Positions 15,231-22,700 of a DNA stretch of 26,712 nt are shown here, one piece after another (positions within the stretch are counted from its first letter, which is position 1; every line of letters starts with the position of its first letter). The notes beneath the pieces are model-generated. The model saw nothing but the letters and a program-made list of their open reading frames with translations, ran no database searches and was not told the origin of the DNA. The stretch covers positions 1-26,712 of the forward strand of contig CAZLAK010000025.1 of assembly GCA_964557545.1 (NCBI GenBank), in the 5' to 3' direction. Both the position numbers and the translations under genes were made by a program. This DNA comes from CAZLAK01 sp964557545. Lineage in GTDB: Bacteria > Bacillota > Desulfotomaculia > Desulfotomaculales > Pelotomaculaceae.

Positions 15231-15450
15231 ACATTTAAGTGTAATATTTTGCTACGTATGGTTCATATTAGGTTATAGCAAAAATATAGTTATAGTAAAA
15301 ATATCAATGCTTTCAGTTTTTATGTTTTTATTTTTTATAAAGATTTTATTGGTCTTGTGGAAAATTAAAGGAGGAATTTTTTTGTTGGCCGAGAACTAAT
15401 TTTTGGTGGTTTGCTTTTTAAACCCCGTTGGGTGAGAAAAGGAGATGGTT
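15231..15450. other. AT-rich intergenic region with a short tandem repeat
   Basis: Two imperfect 17-bp copies (15273-15289 and 15290-15306, beginning TTATAGCAAAAATATAG and TTATAGTAAAAATATCA) lie in tandem. A strong SD (AAAGGAGG, 15367-15374) precedes a five-codon TTG-started frame ending at 15399. No terminator for the MFS gene and no clear promoter for the glycosyltransferase were recognised. Confidence 0.5.
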
Positions 15451-16686
15451 ATGGAAGCAATATTTTACGGAACCCAAGCGTTTTTGACCCTGTATGCTTT
15501 TTACTACTTTGTTATTTCCCTTTTTGGTTTTTACCGCCGCCCGGAAGGTGAATTGCTGCCGCCCAAGTCCAGGTTTGCTGTGGTGGTGGCAGCGCACAAC
15601 GAAGAAAGAGTAATCGGTGAGCTTATAAGAAACTTAAAGAGAATGGATTACCCGCGGGAGCTTTATGACATCTACGTCATCGCCGATAACTGTACGGATA
15701 ATACGGCCAAAGTGGCGGCCGAAAACGGGGCCCAGGTAATTGAGCGCTTTAACAACAAAGAAAAGGGCAAGGGTTACGCTTTAGAGTACGGCTTTAACCA
15801 AATTTTTGCCACCGGCATACCTTACGATGCGGTAGTGGTTTTTGACGCTGACAACTTGGTGGAAACCAACTTTTTATCCATCATGAACACCAGGCTCTTA
15901 AGAGGAGAAAAAATAATCCAGGGCTACCTCGATACCAAAAACGCCGATGATACTTGGATAACGAAATCTATATACGTATGTTACGTGCTGACTAACCGCT
16001 TTTGGCAGCTGTCTAAGTACAATTTGGGCCTGACCTGCGCCTTAGGCGGCACGGGCATGTGTCTGGCTGCAGACGTACTCAAGAAGTACGGCTGGGGTAT
16101 GACTTCCCTCACCGAAGACCTCGAATTCCAGACCAAAGCCCTTTTAAACAACATCAAGGTGACGTGGGCCCATGACGCCAGGGTCTACGACGAAAAGCCG
16201 CTTACCCTCATGCAGTCTTGGCGCCAGCGCCGGCGCTGGATGCAGGGCCACTGCAACGTGGCCGGCCGCTATGCAGTAAAGCTTTTTGTGGAGGGCATAC
16301 GCACCAGGAACTTTGCCATGATCGACGCCGCTCTTTACCTCATCCAGCCCTTTTTCTTAATGTTTACCGGTATCGGGATGATCACCAATATCTTTATGGG
16401 ACCTGAACTTTTGGGAGAAAGGCCTTTCTGGGCGGTAGCGGGTTTCTTTGCTCAGTTTTTCTACTTCGGGCTTGGACTGGCCCTGGAGCGGGTGCAGTTT
16501 AGGGTTTACTGGTGGCTGTTTTTCTACCCCATTTTTGCGCTCACCTGGGTGCCGGTAGCTTACGTGGGCTTTTTCATGCGCAAGAAGAAAGAGTGGGCGC
16601 ACACTTTACATATCCGCAACATCAAGTACGAAAACTTAAAAAACCTCTACCTGCCGGCCAAGGCTAACGGCAGGAAAGCGAGCTGA
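15451..16686 (+). CDS. Family 2 membrane glycosyltransferase
   Basis: A processive-type GT-A glycosyltransferase, about 411 residues. One N-terminal helix (around 5-25) is followed by the cytosolic catalytic domain: VVVAAHNEERV, the metal-binding DAD at 132-134, TEDLEF at 221-226 and QRRRW at 259-263. Three to four C-terminal helices follow. This D, DxD, ED, Q(Q/R)xRW order is that of GT2 synthases such as poly-N-acetylglucosamine or hyaluronan synthase; the sugar cannot be told. ATG 15451 is chosen because GGAG lies 6 nt upstream, whereas ATG 15445 abuts it. Monocistronic as far as visible; probably envelope polysaccharide. Confidence 0.85.
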   Translation: MEAIFYGTQAFLTLYAFYYFVISLFGFYRRPEGELLPPKSRFAVVVAAHNEERVIGELIRNLKRMDYPRELYDIYVIADNCTDNTAKVAAENGAQVIERFNNKEKGKGYALEYGFNQIFATGIPYDAVVVFDADNLVETNFLSIMNTRLLRGEKIIQGYLDTKNADDTWITKSIYVCYVLTNRFWQLSKYNLGLTCALGGTGMCLAADVLKKYGWGMTSLTEDLEFQTKALLNNIKVTWAHDARVYDEKPLTLMQSWRQRRRWMQGHCNVAGRYAVKLFVEGIRTRNFAMIDAALYLIQPFFLMFTGIGMITNIFMGPELLGERPFWAVAGFFAQFFYFGLGLALERVQFRVYWWLFFYPIFALTWVPVAYVGFFMRKKKEWAHTLHIRNIKYENLKNLYLPAKANGRKAS

Positions 16687-16696
16687 ATTGCGGGTT

Positions 16697-17413
16697 TTAA
16701 GGATCGACAAGGGCGGCAACACCTTCGCCGGCGGGATGCCGGCGAATTTCTTCTAAGGGGGCGCACTGTACTATCCGGCCGTCGAGCATTACTGCTACCC
16801 TTTGGGCCAGTGGGTGGATTTCGTGATAATCGTGGGTGACCAGGAGGGCGCTGATGCCCGTGTCTTTTAAAATGACAGTAAGTTCCGCAATTAAAGCCTT
16901 TCTGGTAGGGTAATCCAGAGCGGAAAAAGGCTCGTCTAAAAAGAGTATCTCCGGTTTTAAAGCAAAGGCGCGCGCCAGGTTTACCCGCTGGGATTCGCCG
17001 CCGGATAAGGTGCGCGCCGGCTGCCGGGCCAGGTGTTCGATGCCCAGCCGCCCCAGCCACTCACTTACTCTTTTTTCCACTTCGGCGCGCTCAATTCCCC
17101 GCAGCAAAAGCCCGGAGGCCACGTTGGTGTAGACCGAAGCGTCTAAGAGGAGAGGTTCCTGAAAGACTACGGCCATTCTCCGCCGTAAAGACAGCTCGTT
17201 TCTCGGAGTAACCTGCTCACCCAGCACGAAAATCTCACCGGAAGAGGGGCGCTGCAAAAGAGCCAGCACTTGCAAGAAAGTGCTTTTGCCGGCGCCGTTA
17301 GGGCCGATGAGGGCCATTATTTCCCGGCGGTGCAGCACAAACTCTTCGACGTTCAGGATGGTCTTTTTTTGGCGGTAAAGGGAAATACCCCTGGCTTCAA
17401 TAGCTTTTTCCAA
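16697..17413 (-). CDS. ABC transporter ATP-binding protein, tungstate/molybdate-type
   Basis: A soluble ATPase subunit of about 239 residues. Walker A GPNGAGKST is at 37-45; the signature TLSGGESQRVNLARA, Walker B ILFLDEPFSALD and the H-loop VTHDYHE follow. The short, C-terminally undecorated form resembles TupC/WtpC-type tungstate importers; other anions are possible. I set the start at TTG 17413, 11 nt after AGGAGG; the frame is open further upstream but runs into the divergent T-box leader. No permease or binding-protein gene is adjacent on the visible side, so the partners would have to be elsewhere. It is convergent with the glycosyltransferase. Confidence 0.75.
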   Translation of the reverse strand: MEKAIEARGISLYRQKKTILNVEEFVLHRREIMALIGPNGAGKSTFLQVLALLQRPSSGEIFVLGEQVTPRNELSLRRRMAVVFQEPLLLDASVYTNVASGLLLRGIERAEVEKRVSEWLGRLGIEHLARQPARTLSGGESQRVNLARAFALKPEILFLDEPFSALDYPTRKALIAELTVILKDTGISALLVTHDYHEIHPLAQRVAVMLDGRIVQCAPLEEIRRHPAGEGVAALVDP

Positions 17414-17473
17414 TTTAATGCTTACCTCCTGGTCACTTGCCGGTAAAATTTTTGTTTTTTCTAAAAATACTTG

Positions 17474-17503
17474 TTGACTTGCGGCCAGTCCAACTGCTAT
17501 TAT
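17474..17503 (+). promoter_or_regulatory. Promoter of the T-box/liv operon
   Basis: TTGACT (17474-17479), 18 nt, TATTAT (17498-17503), preceded by TGC so that the -10 is extended. Transcription would begin near 17510, just ahead of Stem I. Confidence 0.7.
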
Positions 17504-17514
17504 AAAGCACATAG

Positions 17515-17834
17515 AAGCAATAGGAAAGCCAAAGAGGCGATGAAGGGGAAAAGTAGGCGGGAAGCTGCTGTTCAGGGAGAGGGTGCCGTGACTGGAAGCG
17601 CCCTTACAGTGTGGCCCGTTGAAGTTCTCCCCGGATGCTGCCGGGCTGAAAACTGCTGTATGGGGCGGTGTGTAGGTCCGGACGGAGTCTCCCGCCGTTA
17701 AAAGGGAGGGGGTATAAGGAGTGAAGCACTCCCGTACCCTGCCGGAAAGAGCGGGCCCGTCTAAGCGGCGGGTCAAACAGGGTGGTACCGCGGAAAGTAA
17801 TCAGCCTTTCGTCCCTGAGGACGGAAGGTTTTTT
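17515..17834 (+). ncRNA. T-box leader 1 (probable tRNA-Val sensor)
   Basis: A complete T-box riboswitch. Stem I has a lower GGGGA/UCCCC helix and an upper GGCGGG/CCCGUU helix. They enclose a specifier loop with AAAGUA on the 5' side and GAA-GUU-C on the 3' side, so the specifier is read as GUU (17624-17626), Val. A Stem II-like hairpin (GGAGTG/CACTCC, 17718-17732) and Stem III (17754-17759 with 17769-17774) follow. The T-box sequence AGGGTGGTACCGCG is at 17779-17792 and the terminator at 17805-17834. The UGGU bulge would accept a tRNA ending ACCA (discriminator A), as in Val, Leu and Ile tRNAs. It reads towards the branched-chain amino-acid transporter operon. Confidence 0.85.
17805..17834 (+). 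terminator. T-box 1 terminator
   Basis: CCTTTCGTCC (17805-17814) pairs with GGACGGAAGG (17819-17828) with one mismatch and is followed by TTTTTT. It competes with the antiterminator formed by the T-box sequence. Confidence 0.85.
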
Positions 17835-17873
17835 ATTTAACCGCAACCGGCAGAAGGCGCATTATAGCTTGTG

Positions 17874-17986
17874 CTCTTCGTACCCTTACCCGAAAAGAGT
17901 GGGCCAAAAGGTGCTTTTGGCCAACTGGGGTGGTACCGCGGAAGCCCGCCGTGCTTTCGTCCTCAGGCGAAAGAGGCGGGCTTTTT
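17874..17986 (+). ncRNA. T-box leader 2, lacking a normal Stem I
   Basis: A second T-box core, GGGGTGGTACCGCG, sits at 17927-17940 with its own terminator (17943-17986). Upstream there is room only for a small bulged hairpin (17874-17899) and a perfect 9-bp hairpin (17902-17910 with 17914-17922) in the Stem III position. A standard Stem I of 80-100 nt is absent. It is therefore a tandem, truncated antiterminator/terminator module behind T-box 1. Confidence 0.8.
17943..17986 (+). terminator. T-box 2 terminator
   Basis: AGCCCGCC (17943-17950) pairs with GGCGGGCT (17975-17982), with an inner CTTTCG/CGAAAG stem. TTTTT at 17982-17986 overlaps the last stem base. Confidence 0.85.
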
Positions 17987-18109
17987 ATATTGTGGGCAAA
18001 GGGGGTGGCCGCTTTCTTTGGCGGGTTTAATATAAACGACTTAAGAGGCGTTGAGAGGGAATATACTTTAAAAATTTTAAGTTAAAAAATTTTGGGGGGA
18101 ATTTATTTC

Positions 18110-19309
18110 ATGAAAAAACTGCGGGGTGTAAAGCTGTCATGGGCAGCGGTTTTACTGCTGGTGGTCTTTACAGCAATGCTGGCTGCCGGCTGCGGTCAGT
18201 CCGGCACGGGACCGGGCAAGGCTGGCGGAGGCGTGGAAAAATATAAGATCGGAGCAGTTTTAGACATAACTGGGCCCTCGTCTTCTTTAGGCGTTCCGGA
18301 GCGCAATACGCTGGAGATGCTGGCGGCTAAGGTCAACGCGGCCGGCGGCATTAACGGCCGGCCGCTGGAAATGATTATACTGGACAACAAGAGCGACGAA
18401 ACCGAGGCCGTGCTGGCGGTGAAAAAGCTCATCACTACTGATAAGGTGCTGGCCGTGATTGGCGCCAGTTCCAGCGGGCCGTCCATGGCCATGCTGGAGG
18501 TGGCCCAGAAAGAAGGGGTGCCCATGATCTCTTTAGCGGCGGCTTCCAGGATTGTAGAGCCGGCGGCCGAGAGAAAGTGGGTTTTCAAGACGGCCCAGAG
18601 CGACCTGGTGACTGTTTCCAAGCTGGTCAGTTATTTAAAAGAAAAGGGGTTTAATAAAGTAGCCTTTTTGTACATGAACAATGCCTACGGGGACGGCGGC
18701 CGGGCGGCCTTTGTTCAGGCGGCCCGCCAGGCGGGTATTGAAGTGGCCGTAGAAGAGAAGTTTGAGGCTGCCGACAAAGACATGTCCCCGCAACTCACTA
18801 AGGTAAAAGCCGCCGGCGTTCAGGCCGCCGTGGTGTGGGCCATACCGCCCTCGGCATCCATTGTGACCAAGAATTTTAGGGATATGGGGCTTTCTATCCC
18901 GCTCTTGCACAGCCACGGGGCCGGCAACCAGAACTTTATAGACCTGTGCGGCGGGGCGGCCGAAGGTGTTATTCTGCCGCTGGGCCGGCTGGCCGTAGCC
19001 GAGCAAATTCCCGCTTCTGACCCGCAGAAGGCGGTCTTAGACGAGTACAGGTCGGATTACCGCCAGAAGTACGGCGAAGAGCCGAATTCTTTCGGCGGGT
19101 ACGCCTACGATGCCTTCTGGCTTTTGGTTAAAGCCCTGGAGAAGGCTGGTGCCGACCGGGCAGCTGTACGCAATGAACTGGAGAAGATCAGCGGTCATGT
19201 GGGGGTTTCCGGAATTTTCCGCCTATCGCCGGAAGACCACAACGGTTTGAGCGAGGATTCGCTTGTGCTGGTGACGGTGAAAAACGGCCGCTGGGCGTTG
19301 CTTGAGTAA
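18110..19309 (+). CDS. livK: Branched-chain amino-acid-type ABC transporter substrate-binding lipoprotein
   Basis: A periplasmic-type (type I fold, Peripla_BP_6) receptor of about 399 residues, anchored as a lipoprotein: a basic N-terminus, a hydrophobic stretch and the lipobox LAAGC with Cys28. The mature part reads YKIGAVLDITGPSSSLGVPE, then INGRPLEMIILDNKSD and VLAVIGASSSGPSMAM, the usual LivJ/LivK order. The tandem Val-type T-box in front argues for a branched-chain amino acid, but aromatic acids are also handled by this family and a paaK gene ends the operon. ATG 18110 is preceded by GGGGGGAA 8 nt upstream. First gene of liv-paaK. Confidence 0.9.
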   Translation: MKKLRGVKLSWAAVLLLVVFTAMLAAGCGQSGTGPGKAGGGVEKYKIGAVLDITGPSSSLGVPERNTLEMLAAKVNAAGGINGRPLEMIILDNKSDETEAVLAVKKLITTDKVLAVIGASSSGPSMAMLEVAQKEGVPMISLAAASRIVEPAAERKWVFKTAQSDLVTVSKLVSYLKEKGFNKVAFLYMNNAYGDGGRAAFVQAARQAGIEVAVEEKFEAADKDMSPQLTKVKAAGVQAAVVWAIPPSASIVTKNFRDMGLSIPLLHSHGAGNQNFIDLCGGAAEGVILPLGRLAVAEQIPASDPQKAVLDEYRSDYRQKYGEEPNSFGGYAYDAFWLLVKALEKAGADRAAVRNELEKISGHVGVSGIFRLSPEDHNGLSEDSLVLVTVKNGRWALLE

Positions 19310-19322
19310 GGGGGGATGGGTG

Positions 19323-20198
19323 TTGCACGCCGAACAGGTGCTCCAGCTGGTTTTCTCCGGCCTAACCACGGGGAGTATTTACTCCCTCATAGCTCTTGCG
19401 GCTGTGCTGACTTACGCTTCTACCGGAGTGCTCAACCTTTCATTGGGGGAGTTTGTGGCCTGGGGGGCTCTGGTGGCCGTTTCCGCCCGGTCGGCCGGAC
19501 TGCCGCTGTGGGCCTGTGCGGCGGCAGCAGTTGCGGCATCCGCCCTCCTGGGGGTGGCCGTGGAGAGGGCTGCGGTGCGGCCGGTGGCCGGTGCACCGCC
19601 GCTGGTGCCGATTATCACCACTCTGGGTGCTTCCATCTCGCTCAGGGGGCTGGCCTTGATTATCTGGGGAACCAATCCTTATGCCCTGCCCGCCTTTACG
19701 GGCGGCGGGCCACTGATGGCGGGCGGGGCGGCCCTTCCCCGCCAGGGGCTGTGGGTCATGGCTACCGTGCTTTTGGTGTTTTTGCTGCTGGCCGCCTTCT
19801 TTAAGTTTACCCGCGCCGGCAAGGCCTTGCGGGCTTGCATGCTCAGCCGGACCGGCGCAAGACTTGTGGGCATTTCCCCGTACACTGCCCTCACCTGGGC
19901 TTTTGCTGGCAGCGGAATGCTGGGAGCATTAGCCGGTGTAACGGTGGCCCCCCTTACCCTGGCCACTTACGATATGGGTTTTATTCTGGGAATTAAGGGC
20001 CTGGTAGCCGCTATTGCCGGGGGCATGCACAGCGCCGGCGGGGCGGTCTTGGGCGGCCTGGCTTTAGGGCTCTTAGAAGCTTTTGCGGCCGGCACCATTT
20101 CTTCCGGTTTAAAAGACGCCCTGGCCCTGGCGGCCCTCATCGCTTTGTTGCTGGTAAGGCCGCAAGGCATATTCGGGCTTTCCTGGAGAAAGATGTAA
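19323..20198 (+). CDS. livH: Branched-chain amino-acid ABC transporter permease LivH
   Basis: A membrane permease of about 291 residues with eight or so helices. FSGLTTGSIYSLIALAAVL at the N-terminus, YASTGVLNLSLGEF and the EAA-like loop near GISPYTALTWAFAGSGMLG are characteristic of LivH. TTG 19323 is chosen because AAGGGGGGA ends 6 nt upstream; a TTG at 19302 overlaps the binding-protein stop and has no SD. It would dimerise with LivM in the membrane. Confidence 0.9.
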   Translation: MHAEQVLQLVFSGLTTGSIYSLIALAAVLTYASTGVLNLSLGEFVAWGALVAVSARSAGLPLWACAAAAVAASALLGVAVERAAVRPVAGAPPLVPIITTLGASISLRGLALIIWGTNPYALPAFTGGGPLMAGGAALPRQGLWVMATVLLVFLLLAAFFKFTRAGKALRACMLSRTGARLVGISPYTALTWAFAGSGMLGALAGVTVAPLTLATYDMGFILGIKGLVAAIAGGMHSAGGAVLGGLALGLLEAFAAGTISSGLKDALALAALIALLLVRPQGIFGLSWRKM

Positions 20199-20214
20199 GG
20201 TGGTGGTTTGCGCC

Positions 20215-21216
20215 ATGCGGCCTAAACGGCAATTGGCGGTTTGCACAGTGCTGGCGGCTGTCCTCCTCGCCGCCCCGCTCGTGTGGGGAAACAACTACCT
20301 TTTAGGCATTCTGGTAGCGGTGGCCATTTACACGGTGGCCGCGTCCGGCCTGTCCGTCTTAATGGGCTTAGCCGGCCAGGTTTCTTTCGGTCACGCCGCT
20401 TTCATGGGGCTGGGAGCGTATGCGGCGGCCGTGCTATCCACAACCTACGGCTGGCCGGCGCTGCTGGCTTTGGCGGCGGCCCCCGTTTTACCCGCCCTGG
20501 CAGCAGGAATTGTCGGCCGGCCGGTGCTAAAGCTCAAGGAACTATACCTGGCGCTGGCCACCCTGGCCTTTGGCACGCTTGTCCACCTCCTCTTTAACGA
20601 GTGCCGCAGCATTACCGGCGGCCCGTCGGGACTTGCCGGCATACCGCCCTTAGAGTTTTTTGGTTTTAAGTTGAGGGGCGACCGGGAGTTCTACTGCCTG
20701 GCCTGGGCAGCAGCGGTGGCTGTGCTCGCCGCCTGCCGCAACCTGCGCCGGTCGCCGGTGGGCAGGGCGCTGGCCGCCATTCACGAGTCAGAAGAGGCGG
20801 CGGGCGCCTGCGGCATCGATACGGCTTCTTTAAAGTTAAAAACTTTTGTCTTAAGCGCCGCTCTTGCCGGTTTGGCGGGGGGCTTGTACGCCTTTTATAT
20901 CTCATTTGTCAGCCCTTCACCCTTTGGCTTTCATTCGTCCGTGCAGCTCGTGCTCATGGCTGTACTGGGGGGCAGCGCCGCCTGGGGTCCGGCGGCGGGG
21001 GCGGCAGCGGTCATCTTTTTGAGTGAATTTTTACGGTGGGCAGCGCCGCTGGTACTGCCGGGTGCCGGTGCCGAGTGCCAGATTGTGGTTTACGGCGCCG
21101 TACTGGTAATAATTACTGTGTGGAAAGAGGCGGGGGTTGGGAAAAAGATGCTGTTCCGGCTGTCAGCTGGGAAAGGAGGAAGGGAGTATGCTGCTGGAAG
21201 TGCGCGCCCTTTATAA
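20215..21216 (+). CDS. livM: Branched-chain amino-acid ABC transporter permease LivM
   Basis: A membrane permease of about 333 residues. Recognised by GLSVLMGLAGQVSFGHAAF near residue 45, LYLALATLAFGTLVHLLF and RSITGGPSGLAGIPPL, all typical of LivM. ATG 20215 lies about 11 nt after AAGGTG; in-frame GTG codons at 20200 and 20203 overlap that SD. The C-terminus overlaps livG by about 29 bases in a different frame, indicating translational coupling. Confidence 0.9.
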   Translation: MRPKRQLAVCTVLAAVLLAAPLVWGNNYLLGILVAVAIYTVAASGLSVLMGLAGQVSFGHAAFMGLGAYAAAVLSTTYGWPALLALAAAPVLPALAAGIVGRPVLKLKELYLALATLAFGTLVHLLFNECRSITGGPSGLAGIPPLEFFGFKLRGDREFYCLAWAAAVAVLAACRNLRRSPVGRALAAIHESEEAAGACGIDTASLKLKTFVLSAALAGLAGGLYAFYISFVSPSPFGFHSSVQLVLMAVLGGSAAWGPAAGAAAVIFLSEFLRWAAPLVLPGAGAECQIVVYGAVLVIITVWKEAGVGKKMLFRLSAGKGGREYAAGSARPL

Positions 21217-21949
21217 GCGCTACGGAGGGGTAGTGGCCTTAGATAACGTCAGCCTTACCGTGAGAGAAAGAGAAATTTTCGCCGTCATCGGTCCCAACGG
21301 TGCCGGCAAAACCACCCTCTTTAACGTCATTGCCGGGGCCGTCAGGCCCGACAGCGGGCGGGTGTACTTTGGCGGAGCGGACATCACCGGTCAAAGACCG
21401 CACCAGTTGGCCAGGATGGGCATAGCCCGGACGTTCCAGAACCTCAACTTGTTCAGCAACATGACCGTTTTCGATAACGTTTTAACCGGCACACCCTGGT
21501 GCACGGGTGCAGCTTTCTGGCCGTCGCTCTTTGTCCGGCCGGGGGAGGCCGGTAAAAAGGGCCGCAGCGATGTACTGCTTTTACTGGAAAAACTGGGACT
21601 TTTGGAGGAAGCAGACCTGCCGGTCAGCCAGCTTCCCCCGGGCCGGCAGCGGCGGGTGGGTCTGGCCAGGGCTCTGGCCTCAAAACCTGTTCTCCTCCTT
21701 TTAGACGAGCCGGCTGCCGGCCTTACACAGGCAGAGATGGACGAACTCGTGCACTGCCTGGCCGCTCTAAGAGAAGAGGGTGTGACTATCGTTTTGGTCG
21801 AGCACAATATGGAAGTGGTCATGGGGCTGGCTGACCGGGTGCTGGTCATGGACTGCGGAAAGACAGTGACCTGCGGCACGCCCGAACAGGTCAGCACCTC
21901 GCCTGATGTCATCAAGGTTTACCTGGGGAGTGAAGAGTGTGTTGCTTGA
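21188..21949 (+). CDS. livG: Branched-chain amino-acid ABC transporter ATPase LivG
   Basis: An ATPase subunit of about 253 residues. Walker A GPNGAGKT is at 35-42, ARTFQNLNLFSNMTVFDNV is a LivG hallmark, and Walker B is LLLLDEPAAGL. The signature is weak: QLPPGRQRRVGLARA, where LivG proteins usually have LPYGQQRRLEIARA; the central Gly is kept. The ATG at 21188 is preceded by AAAGGAGGAAGGGAG and lies inside the end of livM. It overlaps livF by about 11 bases. Confidence 0.9.
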   Translation: MLLEVRALYKRYGGVVALDNVSLTVREREIFAVIGPNGAGKTTLFNVIAGAVRPDSGRVYFGGADITGQRPHQLARMGIARTFQNLNLFSNMTVFDNVLTGTPWCTGAAFWPSLFVRPGEAGKKGRSDVLLLLEKLGLLEEADLPVSQLPPGRQRRVGLARALASKPVLLLLDEPAAGLTQAEMDELVHCLAALREEGVTIVLVEHNMEVVMGLADRVLVMDCGKTVTCGTPEQVSTSPDVIKVYLGSEECVA

Positions 21950-22673
21950 AACCAGGAGCTTAGAGGTGCGGCGCGGGGGAACTCCTGTGGTGCGAGACCT
22001 CTCTCTTAATGTAAAGAGAGGCGAGGTGCTGGCTATTCTGGGCGCCAACGGGGCGGGCAAGAGCACTCTCTTGAACTCGCTGGCCGGTTTTTTGCGGCCC
22101 TCCGGCGGAGACGTTCTGCTCAACGGGATGCCGGTGGCCGGTTTTCCGCCCGAGCGGATGGTGAAGCTGGGTGTTGCTCTGGTGCCCGAGGGCCGGGAGA
22201 TCTTTGCCGGTATGACGGTGCTAGATAACCTCCTCCTAGGAGCCTACAGCCGGCGCTTGAGCAGGAAGGAAACAGCAGCCGCACTCCATGGCGTGCTGGA
22301 CGTTTTTCCGCCTTTAAAGGACCGCCTGAGTGAACTGGCCGGCTCGCTGAGCGGGGGCCTGCAGCAGATGCTGGCCATTGGCCGGGCACTGATGTCCGGG
22401 CCGCGCCTTTTGCTTTTGGATGAGCCCTCGGCCGGTCTTGCTCCTTTGGCGGTGCGATCTATTCAAAATGCTCTGGCGGGCTTGAAAGGAAAGGGGCTTT
22501 CGGTTATTCTGGTAGAGCAGAATCCCGCATGTGCCGCCCGGGTGGCCGACAGGGTAGTGGTCATGGAGGGCGGGCGGGCAGTGCTTGAGGGCCGTCCGGA
22601 AGAATTTGCTGACATTGAAAAAGTGCGCCAGGCTTACCTGGGGCGGCCCAAAACAAGAGCGCAGAGTAATTAA
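21939..22673 (+). CDS. livF: Branched-chain amino-acid ABC transporter ATPase LivF
   Basis: The second ATPase of the LivFG pair, about 244 residues. Walker A GANGAGKST at 35-43, GVALVPEGREIFAGMTVLDN (a LivF marker), a signature SLSGGLQQMLAIGRAL and Walker B LLLLDEPSAGLAP are all intact. GTG 21939 is placed by GGGGAG 8 nt upstream and overlaps the livG stop. It completes a full livKHMGF set. Confidence 0.9.
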   Translation: MLLETRSLEVRRGGTPVVRDLSLNVKRGEVLAILGANGAGKSTLLNSLAGFLRPSGGDVLLNGMPVAGFPPERMVKLGVALVPEGREIFAGMTVLDNLLLGAYSRRLSRKETAAALHGVLDVFPPLKDRLSELAGSLSGGLQQMLAIGRALMSGPRLLLLDEPSAGLAPLAVRSIQNALAGLKGKGLSVILVEQNPACAARVADRVVVMEGGRAVLEGRPEEFADIEKVRQAYLGRPKTRAQSN

Positions 22674-22700
22674 AAATTTTTATCCGGGTGGTGGTACGCT

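Noticed and set aside
15214..15399. A 61-codon hydrophobic frame after the second MFS gene
   Set aside because: It begins inside the MFS gene, consists mostly of AT-rich sequence giving Phe/Ile/Leu codons, and has no SD. Only a five-codon frame at its end has an SD.
17471..18030. Open frames within the tandem T-box leader
   Set aside because: The sequence is explained by structured leader RNA, and the frames cross terminators.
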